A stretch of DNA of 36,551 bases from Beroe ovata (lineage: Eukaryota; Ctenophora; Nuda; Beroida; Beroidae): contig CAMPET010000027.1 in NCBI GenBank assembly GCA_946803715.1, positions 453,515 to 490,065 of the forward strand. The letters run 5' to 3'. Made by a program: the position numbers and the translations under genes. Below, one piece after another: positions 11,801-22,375 of this stretch (positions are counted from its first letter, which is position 1; every line of letters begins with the position of its first letter). Below the pieces are notes generated by a model, which was given only the letters and a program-made list of their open reading frames with translations, was not told where the DNA came from and made no database searches.

Positions 11801-13599
11801 GAGGTTTACATTCCTGACAGTGACACGTGGAGCTACGTGGCGCCGATGCTCATGCCACGTGAGAGGCTGGGGTTGTGCGCACTGAGGGGCAGTCTGTTTG
11901 CAGTGGGCGGGCGGAAGGGGCGTGCAGTGGCGGACTGCGAGGCGTACGACCCCAGGTCGAACACGTGGCGGAAAATATCGCCACTCCTGGCGCCACGTGA
12001 CGGTATGGGGGTGATAGTAAGCGACAAGAGTGTGTACGCTATCGGTGGGTTCTCGGTCAAGTCTCACGCTCTCACCGTGGAGAAGTACGTGCAGAAGAAG
12101 AACTTGTGGGAGAGGGTTTGTCCCATGACACGGCTACATGACCTGGCGGCAGTGGTGGCGACTTAGCCACTCTTACTATGACAGTGCTTAACATGGCTCA
12201 GATACTGTATGAGAATAGATCCCGGAGTTGAGGCCTGATCTTACAATTATACTCACGTGATCACAATCAATCACAAGCGGTACTTATGCTTGACAATATT
12301 GTGGACAATAGGTATACAAACACATTTCATGTATAATATACGCAAAATACAATATGTACATAGCTAGAGACAATATGACTGGCATGTATAGGTACTGTAT
12401 ACTGTACAGTGTACAAGATACCTAGTAGCTACCTTGATTATTTCATTTCGATGAGTTTTGCAGACTCTCAACTGAGCGAGATTCTTCTTCCCTGAGTCAC
12501 CTCTTTCCAGTGTCAACAAGTCAGCTGAAATCAGCAATCTAATTCTATAGTCGAGTTGGCATTGCCTTCGAGTAGATGGATAATCACTTCAATAATCATT
12601 ATAATCACTATTAAAATCGGCTAACTGGTATTGATCGGCTAATTGGTATTGGTTTGTTTTTAGTTCTTTGATTCCAAATTTTCTTACATGATAATGAGTA
12701 ATACTGAATCTATTGGCATCAATCTCGTTGTTTTTGATTTGTACCTATCATGGCAGGGTATACTTACCTATCTCAAGTAGGTTATTAACACTGAGATTGA
12801 CAGGAAATCCGAAAGTACCGTTGAAGGGAACAGTGAAGGACTGTCTACAGGTAGGACAATTCAGAACTGAGCCAGCTTTCTCTGAAAAGAGCAATGAGCA
12901 TACGTGTCAGTGTGCGTTCTTACGTTTGTTTGTAATTGTATCTGTGTTTACTGTATATGTGTATGTGTGTTTGTACATAAACCGACTCAATCAGTTACAG
13001 TGTGATTTGAAAATCACTGGCATAAATTCATACTGAGTCATGACTCAGTCGGAGTATGGTGGTGTGATGAGTTTAACGAGAAATGGAATTATACCGAAAC
13101 CAGATACATATAGCATGTCACACTACAACTCTATCATAATATTTCATTTTACCAGCACCACTGCAAAACAAGAAACAAAGACAAAGAAACAAAGACAAAG
13201 AATTCAAAAATCCATAATCACAATGATTTGGGCGCAAGGACAATTATTGCCTGACGCCTGTGGATCTACAGCTGGATATTGGATAACACTTGACGTGTGC
13301 TTACCGTTTTTAATGAAGATTGTGAGACAAGCGGTACACAGGGAGTGAAGGCAGGGGAGGGCCCGTGGGGACTTAATGGGACCACCGTACCGTTCTAGGC
13401 AGATGGGACATCTCAGCTCCAAATCTATCCGTTCGGAAACAGCATGGCTCTGCGGAGGTGGCAGTGAGAGGTGCAGATGTGACCAGTTTGTAGAATGTGG
13501 CCAACTCAAATTGAAACAACACCAAGTTTAGATTAGAGACACACACTAGACAGGGTTTATCGATAATATTACCATGTCTGATGATGAAGAAGATTGCAT
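5850..13599 (-). CDS. TRIM-NHL protein (RING, B-box, coiled coil, NHL propeller)
   Basis: The exons on the minus strand, 5' to 3', are 13573-13599, 13305-13449, 12768-12881, 12433-12524, 8904-9002, 8046-8258, 7655-7862, 7215-7470, 6718-6994, 6455-6580 and 5850-6011. They total 1719 nt (572 aa) and every junction keeps phase. The RING spans residues 23-69 (CPIC, CLHSLC, then CPTC in the next exon). The B-box 2 spans about 117-155 (CKTH, then YCDEC and THKHHH), split across the long intron. A helical coiled-coil segment covers roughly 160-240. Six NHL-like repeats run from about 300 to the end (signatures LYIADAGNHRVQIL, VVVADTGNHRVRVI, IYVADLYNQRIQVF, LYISDCNNHKVYSV). TRIM-NHL proteins are cytoplasmic RING E3 ligases, often binding RNA through NHL. 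The first 9-residue exon is the least certain; everything from the RING on is strong. Intron 4 (9003-12432) contains a whole BTB-Kelch gene on the other strand. Confidence 0.9.
6126..6440. repeat. 104-bp tandem repeat, 3 copies
   Basis: Three diverged copies start near 6126, 6230 and 6334. They share TGRCGAATDAGTCC, CTGTYATGACG and CATACTGGTGTCAACG. The array lies in the last intron (6012-6454) of the TRIM-NHL gene. A frame runs through it by chance and is not supported as coding. Confidence 0.85.
7023..7085. repeat. 16-bp tandem repeat carrying CACGTG
   Basis: Four copies of a unit close to TGCACGTGTCAGTTGT sit head to tail in TRIM-NHL intron 8 (6995-7214). Each copy carries the palindrome CACGTG, the core of E-box sites bound by bHLH-Zip factors. 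Function is inference. Confidence 0.85.
9109..9232. repeat. TTGGGTATTCC dispersed repeat, copy 1
   Basis: Repeated TTGGGTATTCYNGACA-like motifs lie in tandem, in both orientations at the left end. A second copy at 15113-15222 shares the same order of motifs, including CATTGGSTATTCTAGAARTTGGG. Each copy is in an intron. Confidence 0.75.
9825..9838 (+). promoter_or_regulatory. X-box-like site upstream of BTB-Kelch
   Basis: GTTGTCATGGTAAC differs by one base from the palindromic RFX X-box form GTTGCCATGGTAAC and ends 47 bases before the start codon of the BTB-Kelch gene. RFX sites near transcription starts are an established feature of animal promoters, many of them ciliary. Binding here is inference. 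Confidence 0.35.
9886..12166 (+). CDS. BTB-BACK-Kelch protein (Cul3 adaptor type)
   Basis: The model is join(9886..10003, 10269..10354, 10709..12166), 553 aa with all phases consistent. Exon 1 encodes the start of the BTB domain (ELFIDATLVVDDQQI) and exon 2 continues it (HRAVLSQGSAYFQNLF). Exon 3 finishes BTB (AAVDYMYTGKITI) and contains BACK (about residues 115-215) and six Kelch repeats. The repeats are marked by FVFGG, YILGG, YVAGG, FAAGG, FAVGG and YAIGG with downstream W residues, forming a beta-propeller to the C terminus. KLHL proteins of this build usually bridge Cul3 ubiquitin ligase to substrates held by the propeller. The start ATG is the first that stays open into BTB; an ATG at 9873 stops after three codons. 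The gene lies wholly inside intron 4 of the minus-strand TRIM-NHL gene. I cannot assign a specific KLHL number. Confidence 0.93.
10097..10245. repeat. 42-bp tandem repeat in BTB-Kelch intron 1
   Basis: About three and a half copies of a 42-bp unit starting TGACGATAGACAATAACTGA and ending in CTACCTACAACAGAG-like sequence. The array fills most of intron 1 (10004-10268), and the last copies break down into shorter CTGACAACAGA units. Confidence 0.85.
10576..10690. repeat. Near-perfect long palindrome (foldback element)
   Basis: The left arm starts GGTATTAGCACACACGTGTT at 10581. It is matched by the right arm, ending at 10683, for about 44 bases with one mismatch. The arms continue inward through CTAGAA/TTCTAG, so almost the whole 105 bp is self-complementary, and outward with mismatches through GTAC. 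It lies in BTB-Kelch intron 2 and ends about 20 bases before the acceptor at 10708. This looks like a foldback or MITE insertion. Confidence 0.92.
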
Positions 13600-14862
13600 C
13601 CCACTAGCGGTCACTGTGATCAGGAAGCTGTGCAGGCCACAGGGGTGATCATATGACGCGATATTCAATAATAAGGTAATAAATGACCAACTTGATACAT
13701 GAACAATATAGAGATGAGAACAATATAGAGATGAGAATAATATAGAGATGAGAATAATACTGTGCTTGAGATAGAGCATGATCAATGCTCAGTGCATGTA
13801 CTTGTGTCGTGTTCGTACATAACTTTGACAAGCAGCTCACTGCACGTCCTGGTCATTATTATTAACACCAAGGAATAATATATAAGTGAGTCTGATCGCA
13901 CGTGATGAAGTAGCAGGGGGATGATAATAACAACCGGAAACTTTGTGACATTACTCATCATGCGTTACACTTAACTTATCACGTTACACGCAGACACAGT
14001 ACACACGTGAACACGACATCGTGTATTATGGCACGTCGCGTGGTTTCCATGCAGCTAAAACCATTCCGCGTGGTGACGTGGTGTCTCTCCATTATCGAAT
14101 TCGATTAAGGTGCGATCCAAATTCTTTGAGTTTGACAGGAGGTATCGCGTAAGCAAACTCAGCGAGACCAGAAACCTAAAAACCTGAGAACTGGGAATTG
14201 ATTATCATTAGAACATGACAATTATTAATTTAATGTAAAAGTACCGTATTTAACATCACATTTTGACTTTGAGGGAGCTAAGCACTATTTCAGTCAATAA
14301 GTTATACGTGATCAGAATTGATAAATGAAAATTTGTGAAATTTGAATAGTTCACTTTGCGTCAAAAATATGATGTACTCAGAGTTACCACGATATTATAG
14401 AAAACAAAATCCAAATATAGTTGAGCAAAAGTCCCAGCATTAATTCATTTGAAAAAATCAGTAGCATGAAAAATTTACATTAATTTGGGTTTTAAAATTC
14501 GGTTATACAAGCTTACAAAGCTATTTATAATAGTATTAATTCATCAGGGTCTAATAATGATTACTTAATTGGGTCACTTTGATGAGGAAAACTCGAGTTC
14601 CGTGGGTCATTTAGCAAAATGAAACTTGGATCCTCGCAGCTGAAGTCTACATAATGAATGTCCTTCGCGTCTATGGGGGAACAAGGTGGCAATGACATCA
14701 AATATAAAACCAATCCATTTCTACTTTCATATGAAGATTTTCTTCGTCGCGCCAGTGTCTCAAGTATTCATGCTCTTATCCCCTTGCCACAGTTATTCAT
14801 ATATCTTCGTGGAACCAACAACTATCAGCCGTGCTATTATCCATGGCTCTCATGCAAACTCC
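13600..14862. other. Intergenic between TRIM-NHL start and homeobox stop
   Basis: This should contain the TRIM-NHL promoter and the homeobox 3' UTR. It holds a 17-bp tandem repeat at 13701-13757 (unit AACAATATAGAGATGAG, about three copies). A CACGTG-like GTCACGT/CACGTGA-rich patch lies around 13990-14090, followed by AT-rich sequence. A short plus-strand frame from the ATG at 13573 was considered and rejected. Confidence 0.5.
13701..13757. repeat. 17-bp tandem repeat
   Basis: Just over three copies of AACAATATAGAGATGAG, with A/C variation at one site, about 100 bases upstream of the first TRIM-NHL coding exon. Confidence 0.85.
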
Positions 14863-16571
14863 TCAGACTACCGAGTTCGAATATTGTCCATCGTCCGAAT
14901 CTCCATGAGCTTTATCTCGCTTCATCTTGGCTCTCTTGTTCTGGAAAAAGGAAAAGTTTAGGGTTACACATCTAATTATAATCTCTACCTTGAATGTAAG
15001 AATGTAGTTGATGTGATTTTAGTAAAAGATGTTCGATACAACAATATTTTCAATGATATCATAGCTCTATAGGTACTAGGTAATTAAGGGCGGTTCACAT
15101 GACCGCTGCAATGAGTTGGGTATTCCGGTCATCATGCACGGAATACCTACCCAATTTTGTTGGGTATTCGCGATGTTGGGTATTCCCGGCATTGGGTATT
15201 CTAGAAATTGGGTATTCCGTACTGTTACCGGTACTAGTCCAAAAAAACAAAAAATTACATCAACTTCATATTCAGCTGTTTATTAAACAGCTGTATATAA
15301 TGACCTGGAACCACACTCTAATCTGAGTCGCGGACAGTTGGATCCGTTCTGCTAGTTCCTCCCTCTCCAGACTCGTCAGTCGGGGCTGTTTGATGATGAT
15401 GATGATGGTGGGTATGATAGCTTTACAGGCAGGTGATATGATGCTCAGGCATAGGGCCTAAACCTAGGAACAGCTATTGGGCTAAAAACCTAGGTATCAT
15501 ATGGGTCGCAAACATCACGGGGTCAGAGAAAAGAAACACTGACTGTAGGATAAAACATCACTGTTAACCGTTAAAGTGTGTTATTCTGTACCTGCGATTT
15601 AAACCTATCCTCTAAGAGTTGTAGCTGGTCGTTAGTGAAGACAGTCCTTGCTTTCCTTTCCTTCCTGTGTCTCCGCAGGGGCCCGATAGGGATAGTTGCT
15701 GAGAGTGAATCAGATCAGCACACCGCGAAATAGGCATTTCATATTGCGTGATTTGATACCCTCCTATAATTACCAATATCAGGGTATCTAGGAAACGCAA
15801 CAACCCCCTATAATTTCCAATATCAGGGTATCTGGGAAATCCCTCCACTCACCTTCGTATTCTAGTCCTAGTCGGAGAGCAGTGACTTCATCAAGAACAT
15901 CTGCTGTTGCCACTATCTTATCATAGTCGTCCTCCGATACAAATGCTGCCCCGAATGAACTGTTCCTGTTACCGTCATACCGCTTTGCTATGTGAACCAC
16001 GGGCACTTTCTGATTCCGCTCCACCTACACGCATGTTTGATTGAGTTGATTGCTTGTTTCTAAATTCCCAGATTAACCAATGGACAGGTGACATCAAGAG
16101 AATGGGAGTACAAAAGCTTGAGCTAGAAAGTGTGAACACATCTCACTGCAAAACCTGTGACCGAAACCTGTGACAAACCTGTGACATTCCGAGGATATCC
16201 TGGACGCCGAATGGGGTCGGGGACTTGGAACATTGACCCGAGTGGATGCTAGGACTCGTCATATAGTCGGAGTGGAAACCCTCTGATGCCTGGCGGAGAT
16301 GAAATGTGTCATCAGATCTATTGAATTCGATCGATAGGTACATGACGTATAAGCCGAAGAACGTAAGAAGATAGAACGGAAGAAGATCACAACCTATCCA
16401 TAGATATAAGATGGATAGGTTGTGATAGCTATAACCTCGTGTGTTGGGTACCTGCATGAGTGAGCAAGAGGAGTGGGGTCCAGGCTGGTGATGGTGATTG
16501 GAGAAGAGGGACGTGTCTGTGTTGAGAGGGGGAGGGGGATGCATGTTGTTCATAGAATAGTACATGTTCAT
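14863..16571 (-). CDS. Homeobox transcription factor, ANTP/NK-like, possibly Hex-like
   Basis: The six exons on the minus strand are 16452-16571, 16179-16289, 15853-16024, 15592-15698, 15305-15385 and 14863-14940. They total 669 nt (222 aa) and all phases agree. The N terminus is rich in Met, Pro and His. Exon 2 contains TPFGVQDILGM, an EH1-like Groucho-binding motif at about residues 64-74. The homeodomain is complete across exons 4-6: ARTVFTNDQLQLLEDRF (helix 1), LEREELAERIQLS (helix 2) and TQIRVWFQNKRAKMKR (recognition helix, Q50, N51). Introns cut it at positions 23/24 and 50/51. TPFxIxDILG plus the SNDQ- and QLS-like positions recall Hhex; that subfamily call is tentative and other NKL families are possible. 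The protein would act in the nucleus as a DNA-binding regulator, probably a repressor. The donor after WFQ (GTCATT) is weak. Confidence 0.85.
15113..15222. repeat. TTGGGTATTCC dispersed repeat, copy 2
   Basis: Same motif series as the copy at 9109-9232, here in the last intron of the homeobox gene. It includes an inverted pair, GAATACCTACCCAA/TTGGGTATTC. Confidence 0.75.
15273..15293. repeat. 21-bp palindrome with two CAGCTG E-boxes
   Basis: CAGCTGTTTA and TAAACAGCTG face each other around a single T, in the last homeobox intron 11 bases from the weak donor at 15304. Each arm carries the E-box CAGCTG. Confidence 0.8.
16387..16427. repeat. Perfect hairpin in homeobox intron 1
   Basis: The arms ATCACAACCTATCCAT and ATGGATAGGTTGTGAT are exact reverse complements (16 bp) around a 9-base loop. 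They lie in the 162-bp first intron of the homeobox gene. Confidence 0.9.
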
Positions 16572-17131
16572 CGTCCAGTATGTCTGTAGAGCAGTCAGTT
16601 ATATTCCGGATTGAGTGCGAAATCAGATATAACGAAATGTAGAATCAGACAACGAAATTTGAAAAATCCTTGCATAGTGTGACTCGGTGCTAATATCGGC
16701 ACAAATTGAAAAATGAAACCTCTGAGCTTTACAGACACTCTTTATCGGGTACCTGTGCGTTTACTACTGAAGAAGAGCCCACAAGTGCGAGGAATTTGTC
16801 ATTGAGTGACCCAATCAAAGTGCAAAGTTTCACAATAATCACGCTATATTTTATAGGTATACGCCGAGCACCCAAGCAATAGTAGCTTCGTATGTAGCAG
16901 GAGGTGCGCACTTTACGCTATATAGTACTGAGATAACGGAACATTCAAGTCAAGTGACTCCTATATCATCGCTGTCAAGAGAGAAATGGACAATTTCACT
17001 CAAACTCACGAACCGGGTTTTATCTTTCAGCTCTCACAGGAGCGCGGGTGTGAATAGCAGAGAGTGAGAGTGGTAGGGAGAGAGTGGAAGTTAGGGAGAG
17101 GGATGGCGATGCGTTGATAGAGTGAGTGAGT

Positions 17132-17504
17132 GAGCGAGTGAGTGAGTGAGTGGATGAGTGAGTGAGTGAGTGAGTGAGTNNNNNNNNNNNNNNNNNNNNN
17201 NNNNNNNNNNNNNNNNNNNNNNNNNNNNNNNNNNNNNNNNNNNNNNNNNNNNNNNNNNNNNNNNNNNNNNNNNNNNNNNNNNNNNNNNNNNNNNNNNNNN
17301 NNNNNNNNNNNNNNNNNNNNNNNNNNNNNNNNNNNNNNNNNNNNNNNNNNNNNNNNNNNNNNNNNNNNNNNNNNNNNNNNNNNNNNNNNNNNCGAGTGCT
17401 TCCCTTGTTTTTTTATATTTAGATTTAGTCCGCTATTTATCTTTTTTTTTAGTGAGTTAGTGAGTGAGTGAGTGAGTGAGTGAGTGAGTGAGTGAGTGAG
17501 TGAG
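17132..17504. repeat. (GAGT)n microsatellite interrupted by N gap
   Basis: GAGT repeats on both sides enclose 213 Ns (17180-17392) and 60 bases of resolved T-rich sequence. The gap is most likely an unresolved part of the same microsatellite, so its true length is unknown. Confidence 0.95.
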
Positions 17505-20183
17505 TTATTGAGTTGATGACAGAGTGAGTGAGGAAGTGTGGAAAAGTGCAGTGAATCGCAGATTGATGGATAATCATAACAGCTCTTGAGAAGAGCTTTA
17601 GCAATTGCCAGCTGTCCCCGGAAAAGTTAATTGGGCTGTTGACTTTGTCCTCTCATAGATTAGAGATAGGTTACATAAACAAACTACTGAGTAGAATGAA
17701 CAGTTACTTTAGTTTGCAGTTAGTTTACAGTTATTTCAGTTTGAACAGTTATTTTAGTTTACACATGAAACGTAAAATTCGTTGGAAGAATGACTCATAG
17801 AAAACAATGTTTCCACCTTTCTATTGCTAATTCGAGCAGAAACGTCAAAATTGATTGAATGTCAAATTTTTGTGACTTTTTGGGTGGCACTTGGCAGTAA
17901 TGAATTGTTGAATAAACCTATGTCACATAATAAATGCGATTGAAGGTGATTGGTGACATACACAACACATATGTTTCTTGCTCAAGATTGACATCTCATT
18001 AACCATCAGCGAATGCATGGTGTGTTATTATAGAATCACAGAATCAAGAGTGGGTGTGCGTTTGTGCGTATGTGTGCGTATGTGTATGCGTGAGTATTTG
18101 TGAGTGTGTGAAAATGTATGGAATATGAATTATTTCGTATAATACGCGTGTGGGTGCCACGCATTCACGTACGCAAGACACACGTGAAATGTCCACAACT
18201 GGAAACACGCGGCTGAATATCACTATCAATACGGTTTACTCAGAACATTTCAAAGATGAGAAAGGAGGAGAGAGAAAGACTTGCGAGGGGAAATTTTGGC
18301 GAGCACTGCAGCTACTCACTACCTCACCAAGCGGCATCAGTCACAGAGGTCAGGGATTTAGACGCAAATTTCTGATGGATGGGATCTTCACAATCACCAT
18401 TAAAGGATAAGAAAGGGTTAAGAAGACGACAAATTACAAGTGACAACCAAAGGGTAGAAAATTGTCTCCGTTGAGAAGGTTCATCAATCAATCTCCTCGG
18501 ATTTGAACAATGTTGCAGAACTGGCAAAAGTACCCCTTCAGAGATAGAGGTAGGTACTGATATAGCTGATATGAGAATCAATTCAGCTCATTGATCTGGA
18601 ACGAGTCGATAATAGCGAAAATTGACTCGATAATAAGTAAAATCGGATCATCATGCATTTCATACGGTAGAAGTGCTGATTAGGAGGAGACATGACGGTG
18701 TCAAAGTGAAGTAGATGTGTCAAGAGTATAAACACATAACTATGTACACCGCGTGATTGGTATAAAACACTTAATGAAACGCTTGTAAAAGACAGAGCAT
18801 GTATAATAACGGGAGAGAGGGGAGGAGAGATGGTTTTGCTTGTTAATTGGAGTCCGATAGATACCTACTGGGTAATAGATTGTGAGGAGTGGAGACAGTG
18901 AGTGTCAACTGCTACTGCTGCAGTGACATGTAATAATGTGATTGCCCCAATCGGATTATATTATGTACATGATACACACGTCATGTGATCACACACGTTA
19001 TATATCGGTTGAATCGTCCCCTGGAGAAGAGGGGAGAGAGAGAGAGGGGTGATTGTATGAGCACTGGCACTAGAGGAAGAGGTCCTGATTCAAATGTATC
19101 TGAATTCGACTAGGCCAATCATGGTACACGAGTTTAATTAATTACGCCTCAAGCAATGAAAATAATCATGAACGGACTTTTACATCAGCTATTAGATTGA
19201 TTTTGTTCCTATAGATCACATGGGTTGGTACCTATGCATTGACAATGTTGGAGACGAAGGGAAGTCAGTGCTGCACTTCGTCATTCGGAACAGAAAACTG
19301 TACAAAGCAAAAAGTCCAATGTTACCCAGAAATCCGATCGGCAGTAACAATTCATAGTAGCATGGAAAATGGATGATCAGAGTATGGACTTTCTGATGTA
19401 CGGAATAACCGATTCACAGACAATAATAATAGATATCAAAGTACAAACAATGAGTGCAGGGATTGTATAAACAACTAGGAAGCGATAATACAAACACATC
19501 GCTACAATTAAATGTAACTATTCAGTGTCAGACCTACTCACCCTAACTGAATTAGAGGGGTAACATCATCTCCATCATCACGATTGACGCGTCTCCGATC
19601 AAAGTCACGTGACTATAGAGTAACGTGACATGATTTGCACGTGTCTGTTACCAAGACAACAGGCAGAATAGCCACGTCACACACAGGTGAAAACTCGTGA
19701 CTATGACGTTACTGTATTGTTTTCCTTTCTCTTTGAACCGCCTGAGAATTACGTGAAATTAGATGATTGAGCCCAATTCGAGCACTTAATTTGTCTAGAT
19801 TGAACTTGGAGTTCAACCCAAATTTTCATCTCTTTCTTCGTCAAGTGCGAAATGCGCATGGATACTCTAACACCACGCCGGCACGCCTCTTGGGTCAAAT
19901 TTCTGCATCTGTCCACAAAAAGTTTGTTCAGAGGTTATCGGACAAATATGCGAAAATTACACCTGATTACACCTTAAATAACGGTTAAATGCAGGCTATT
20001 TGCATACCTTCGCTATAATCGCGAGTCAAGTCCTAGCATCTTTAGAGTTGTTGTTAGATATTGCGATATAACAGCCCACAGTGACACCATTCTCGGCAGA
20101 CAGTCAAACACGTCTGACGCTATTGAAGCTACTGAAGTTTAATCGCACGGTTATAGATCCAAACTGATGAGCATATATTCTGA

Positions 20184-20214
20184 CTCTAAGGTTACAATAG
20201 TTGTAACCTTAGAG
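20184..20214. repeat. Perfect 14-bp hairpin
   Basis: CTCTAAGGTTACAA and TTGTAACCTTAGAG pair exactly around the three bases TAG. No gene is adjacent, so a terminator role has no support in this eukaryotic context; it may be a small foldback remnant. Confidence 0.85.
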
Positions 20215-21249
20215 CCTTACCGAAATCGTAATTAACGCAATTTGAATTGGAAATTACGAGTCCTGACATATGAGTGACATCACATGGTATTTATTATAGT
20301 CATACCTACTCAATATCAATACGATACCCCATAAATATTGCGCGTCTTTGCGCCCACTGTACTCTCTACGCATTTTAGCGCGAAAATGCTTCAATTTGTT
20401 GTCAGCACTCTCAGTGCGCGGGAAGACATTGAAGTGCACTCGATTTAACTAAGATGTACATTGTTGTCTAGTGTTTACTAGCAATAATCAGAAGATAAGT
20501 ATAATCAGATTTATAACCAATCTATAAAAAGGTGATTTGAAATCTCACATTGAATTTCAAACAAATGCATGTCATGAGTTAGCTACATTCAAAAACTCGA
20601 CGTACGATGTACCACTCACTTCAAGAAGAGATATTCAAATATTCAACAACAAGTCAACTTTTCGAAACTTGTGTATCGAAATTAAAAAATTCATCCGAAC
20701 ATTTGATCGAATTTCCAGTACTCTATTTCCAGTACTCTATTTCCAGTACTCGAATTTCCAGTACTCTATTTCCAGTACTCTTATAATAGATGTCAAGATT
20801 CAAAATGATTGCAAACAGATTATTTCAAATGAGTTGGGCTGGGAATTGCCAGCAGGAGCTTTTTCAAATTTCACTTAAGTTGCAATATGAATCAAATATT
20901 TAAAAGTACGTACCCATGATATTCAAGATAATCAAAGATGGATATCAAAAACATAACTTGGCTTTTACCGTTCACGAAATATTAGAACTCAAGTATGGTA
21001 TACTTAGCTTAACGTGAATTTGATTTTACAAAGTTGCTAATATGTTCTTATAACAAAAACAAGTTCACACAATCGTTCTCCATCGATTTGCACTGAGATC
21101 GAAGGAAATAACAACGCTATGAAATTTTCACATCGAATGAATCACTGAAGTCATAAACTGAGTCGTTTGTCTCCGAGCTGTAATCCGAACTTGATCAAGT
21201 CACCCAACCATTCAAAGGTGGTATGTCTGTTTCAATGATTTAGTGCAGT

Positions 21250-21600
21250 CTATGTTTCTGATTGGTGTACCCGGTCAAGGTCCTCACCAGTAACACGCGC
21301 CTCCAAATACTCAATCTTTCTTTCCAATGTAGTCAGTTTCTCATTCAACTGTGCCAGCTTGGACCTTGAAAATACGAGTGATACCTATACACCCCCTGTA
21401 CGCGCGGGCACGTTTGCTAGTACTTTTGCGCAGCTTTTTTAGCAAAATTCAATCGCGNGTTGTATGAAATACCTTGCACTCATGTCAAAGTTGTTGAGAA
21501 AGTGAGCAATTCGCATGATGCTGGTAGTTATAACTTGAATAAGCTCTCTGTTATCCCAATCTGCCTGAATCTGATCCTGGACTGTTACAACACTTGACAT
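21250..21600 (-). CDS. BRK1: BRK1 / HSPC300, WAVE regulatory complex subunit
   Basis: The model is complement(21250..21364, 21473..21600), 80 aa, with the intron (21365-21472) in phase 2. Exon 1 encodes [18 protein letters not shown] and [10 protein letters not shown]; exon 2 encodes [23 protein letters not shown]. The vertebrate protein is about 75 aa with the same two halves, and nearly every helix position is conserved or similar. BRK1 is the small coiled-coil subunit of the five-part WAVE complex that relays Rac to Arp2/3 actin nucleation at the plasma membrane. It forms a trimeric helical bundle with WAVE and ABI. The C-terminal tail ([12 protein letters not shown]) is a few residues longer than in vertebrates. 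One N lies in the intron at 21458. The ATG13 gene is 0.8 kb upstream on the same strand. Confidence 0.95.
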
Positions 21601-22375
21601 GATATCCTAAAACAGTAAAACATAACACAGTGCACGCTATGCAACAACGTGTAGACTGGATAATGGATATAAACTCATTTTCGATTGCTCTAAATTTATG
21701 CAGATTAAATAAGGGACTGTTCACAAATTGAAATTAGTCCCATCTCAAACCTTCTTTCCCCCTCCGTTTCTATCATAATACTTGAAGTGATTGGATCCGT
21801 GACAATAGCGTAGATACAGTATAATATGAACATTCAGAAGAGCGCTTCAGCCTCCTCTCCCAACTGATTAGTTAGGTTATTTGTGAACAATCACAGTCTG
21901 AATTCAACAATTGTATTTAGAATTAGTATTCAAATAAATTTCATATTCACACTCAACTGGACAATGGACATGCCATCTTGTACTAAAGTCTCAAGTCCCT
22001 ATAGATCATATTCCAAAGGATGGGAGGCCATGTATTAGATAATACATGATGTTCACAGGTAGGTATAAATTTGCTCCATAGAAATAACACTTAAAACTAA
22101 AGAGGTGTTCCCTAGACACCATGTTTGGCAATAGTCCTTTGATATCATAGTCAGCACAAGCAAGTCTTTCAGCTTTCATTTATATCTATGACACCGTGTG
22201 GTTAACTAAGGAAAGGTTGATATAATAGTAGCAAACATGTCAAGACCTTTGCAAACCATTACTCAATTGTTACTCATACTTAAGTTCACATCATATTTGC
22301 TCTTTTGATATCAGATAATCAAAATGTGGTGACTTAATAACACGTATCATATGAGTTGCATAGATATATTCTGTT
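21601..22375. other. Intergenic between BRK1 and ATG13
   Basis: This should contain the BRK1 promoter and ATG13 3' UTR (both genes are on the minus strand). It is AT-rich, and I see no exon or named motif in it. Confidence 0.5.

Larger units (their letters stand above)
16572..21249. other. Gene-poor stretch with assembly gap
   Basis: I found no supported exon here. A splice-like junction CACAG/GTACCC near 16752 on the minus strand could belong to a 5' UTR exon of the homeobox gene. The stretch holds the GAGT microsatellite with its gap (17132-17504), a GT-rich patch (18052-18110), a hairpin at 20184-20214, and short TTTCCAGTACTC tandem copies at about 20715-20780. Open frames here show no domain signatures. 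Confidence 0.5.

Noticed and set aside
11327-12067. Long minus-strand open frame (246 codons) over the Kelch exon
   Set aside because: It is antisense to well-supported Kelch repeats, shows no domain, and is explained by codon bias of the coding strand.
13573-13650. Plus-strand start MSDDEEDCIPLAVTV as the first exon of a gene
   Set aside because: It stops soon after, has no consensus donor and no downstream partner. The same bases on the minus strand give a phase-matched first exon for TRIM-NHL.
17170-17460. Open frames across the N gap
   Set aside because: They contain only Ns and microsatellite sequence.
19648-19661. GTTACCAAGACAAC as an RFX site
   Set aside because: Two mismatches to the X-box and no nearby gene start; could be chance in 36 kb.
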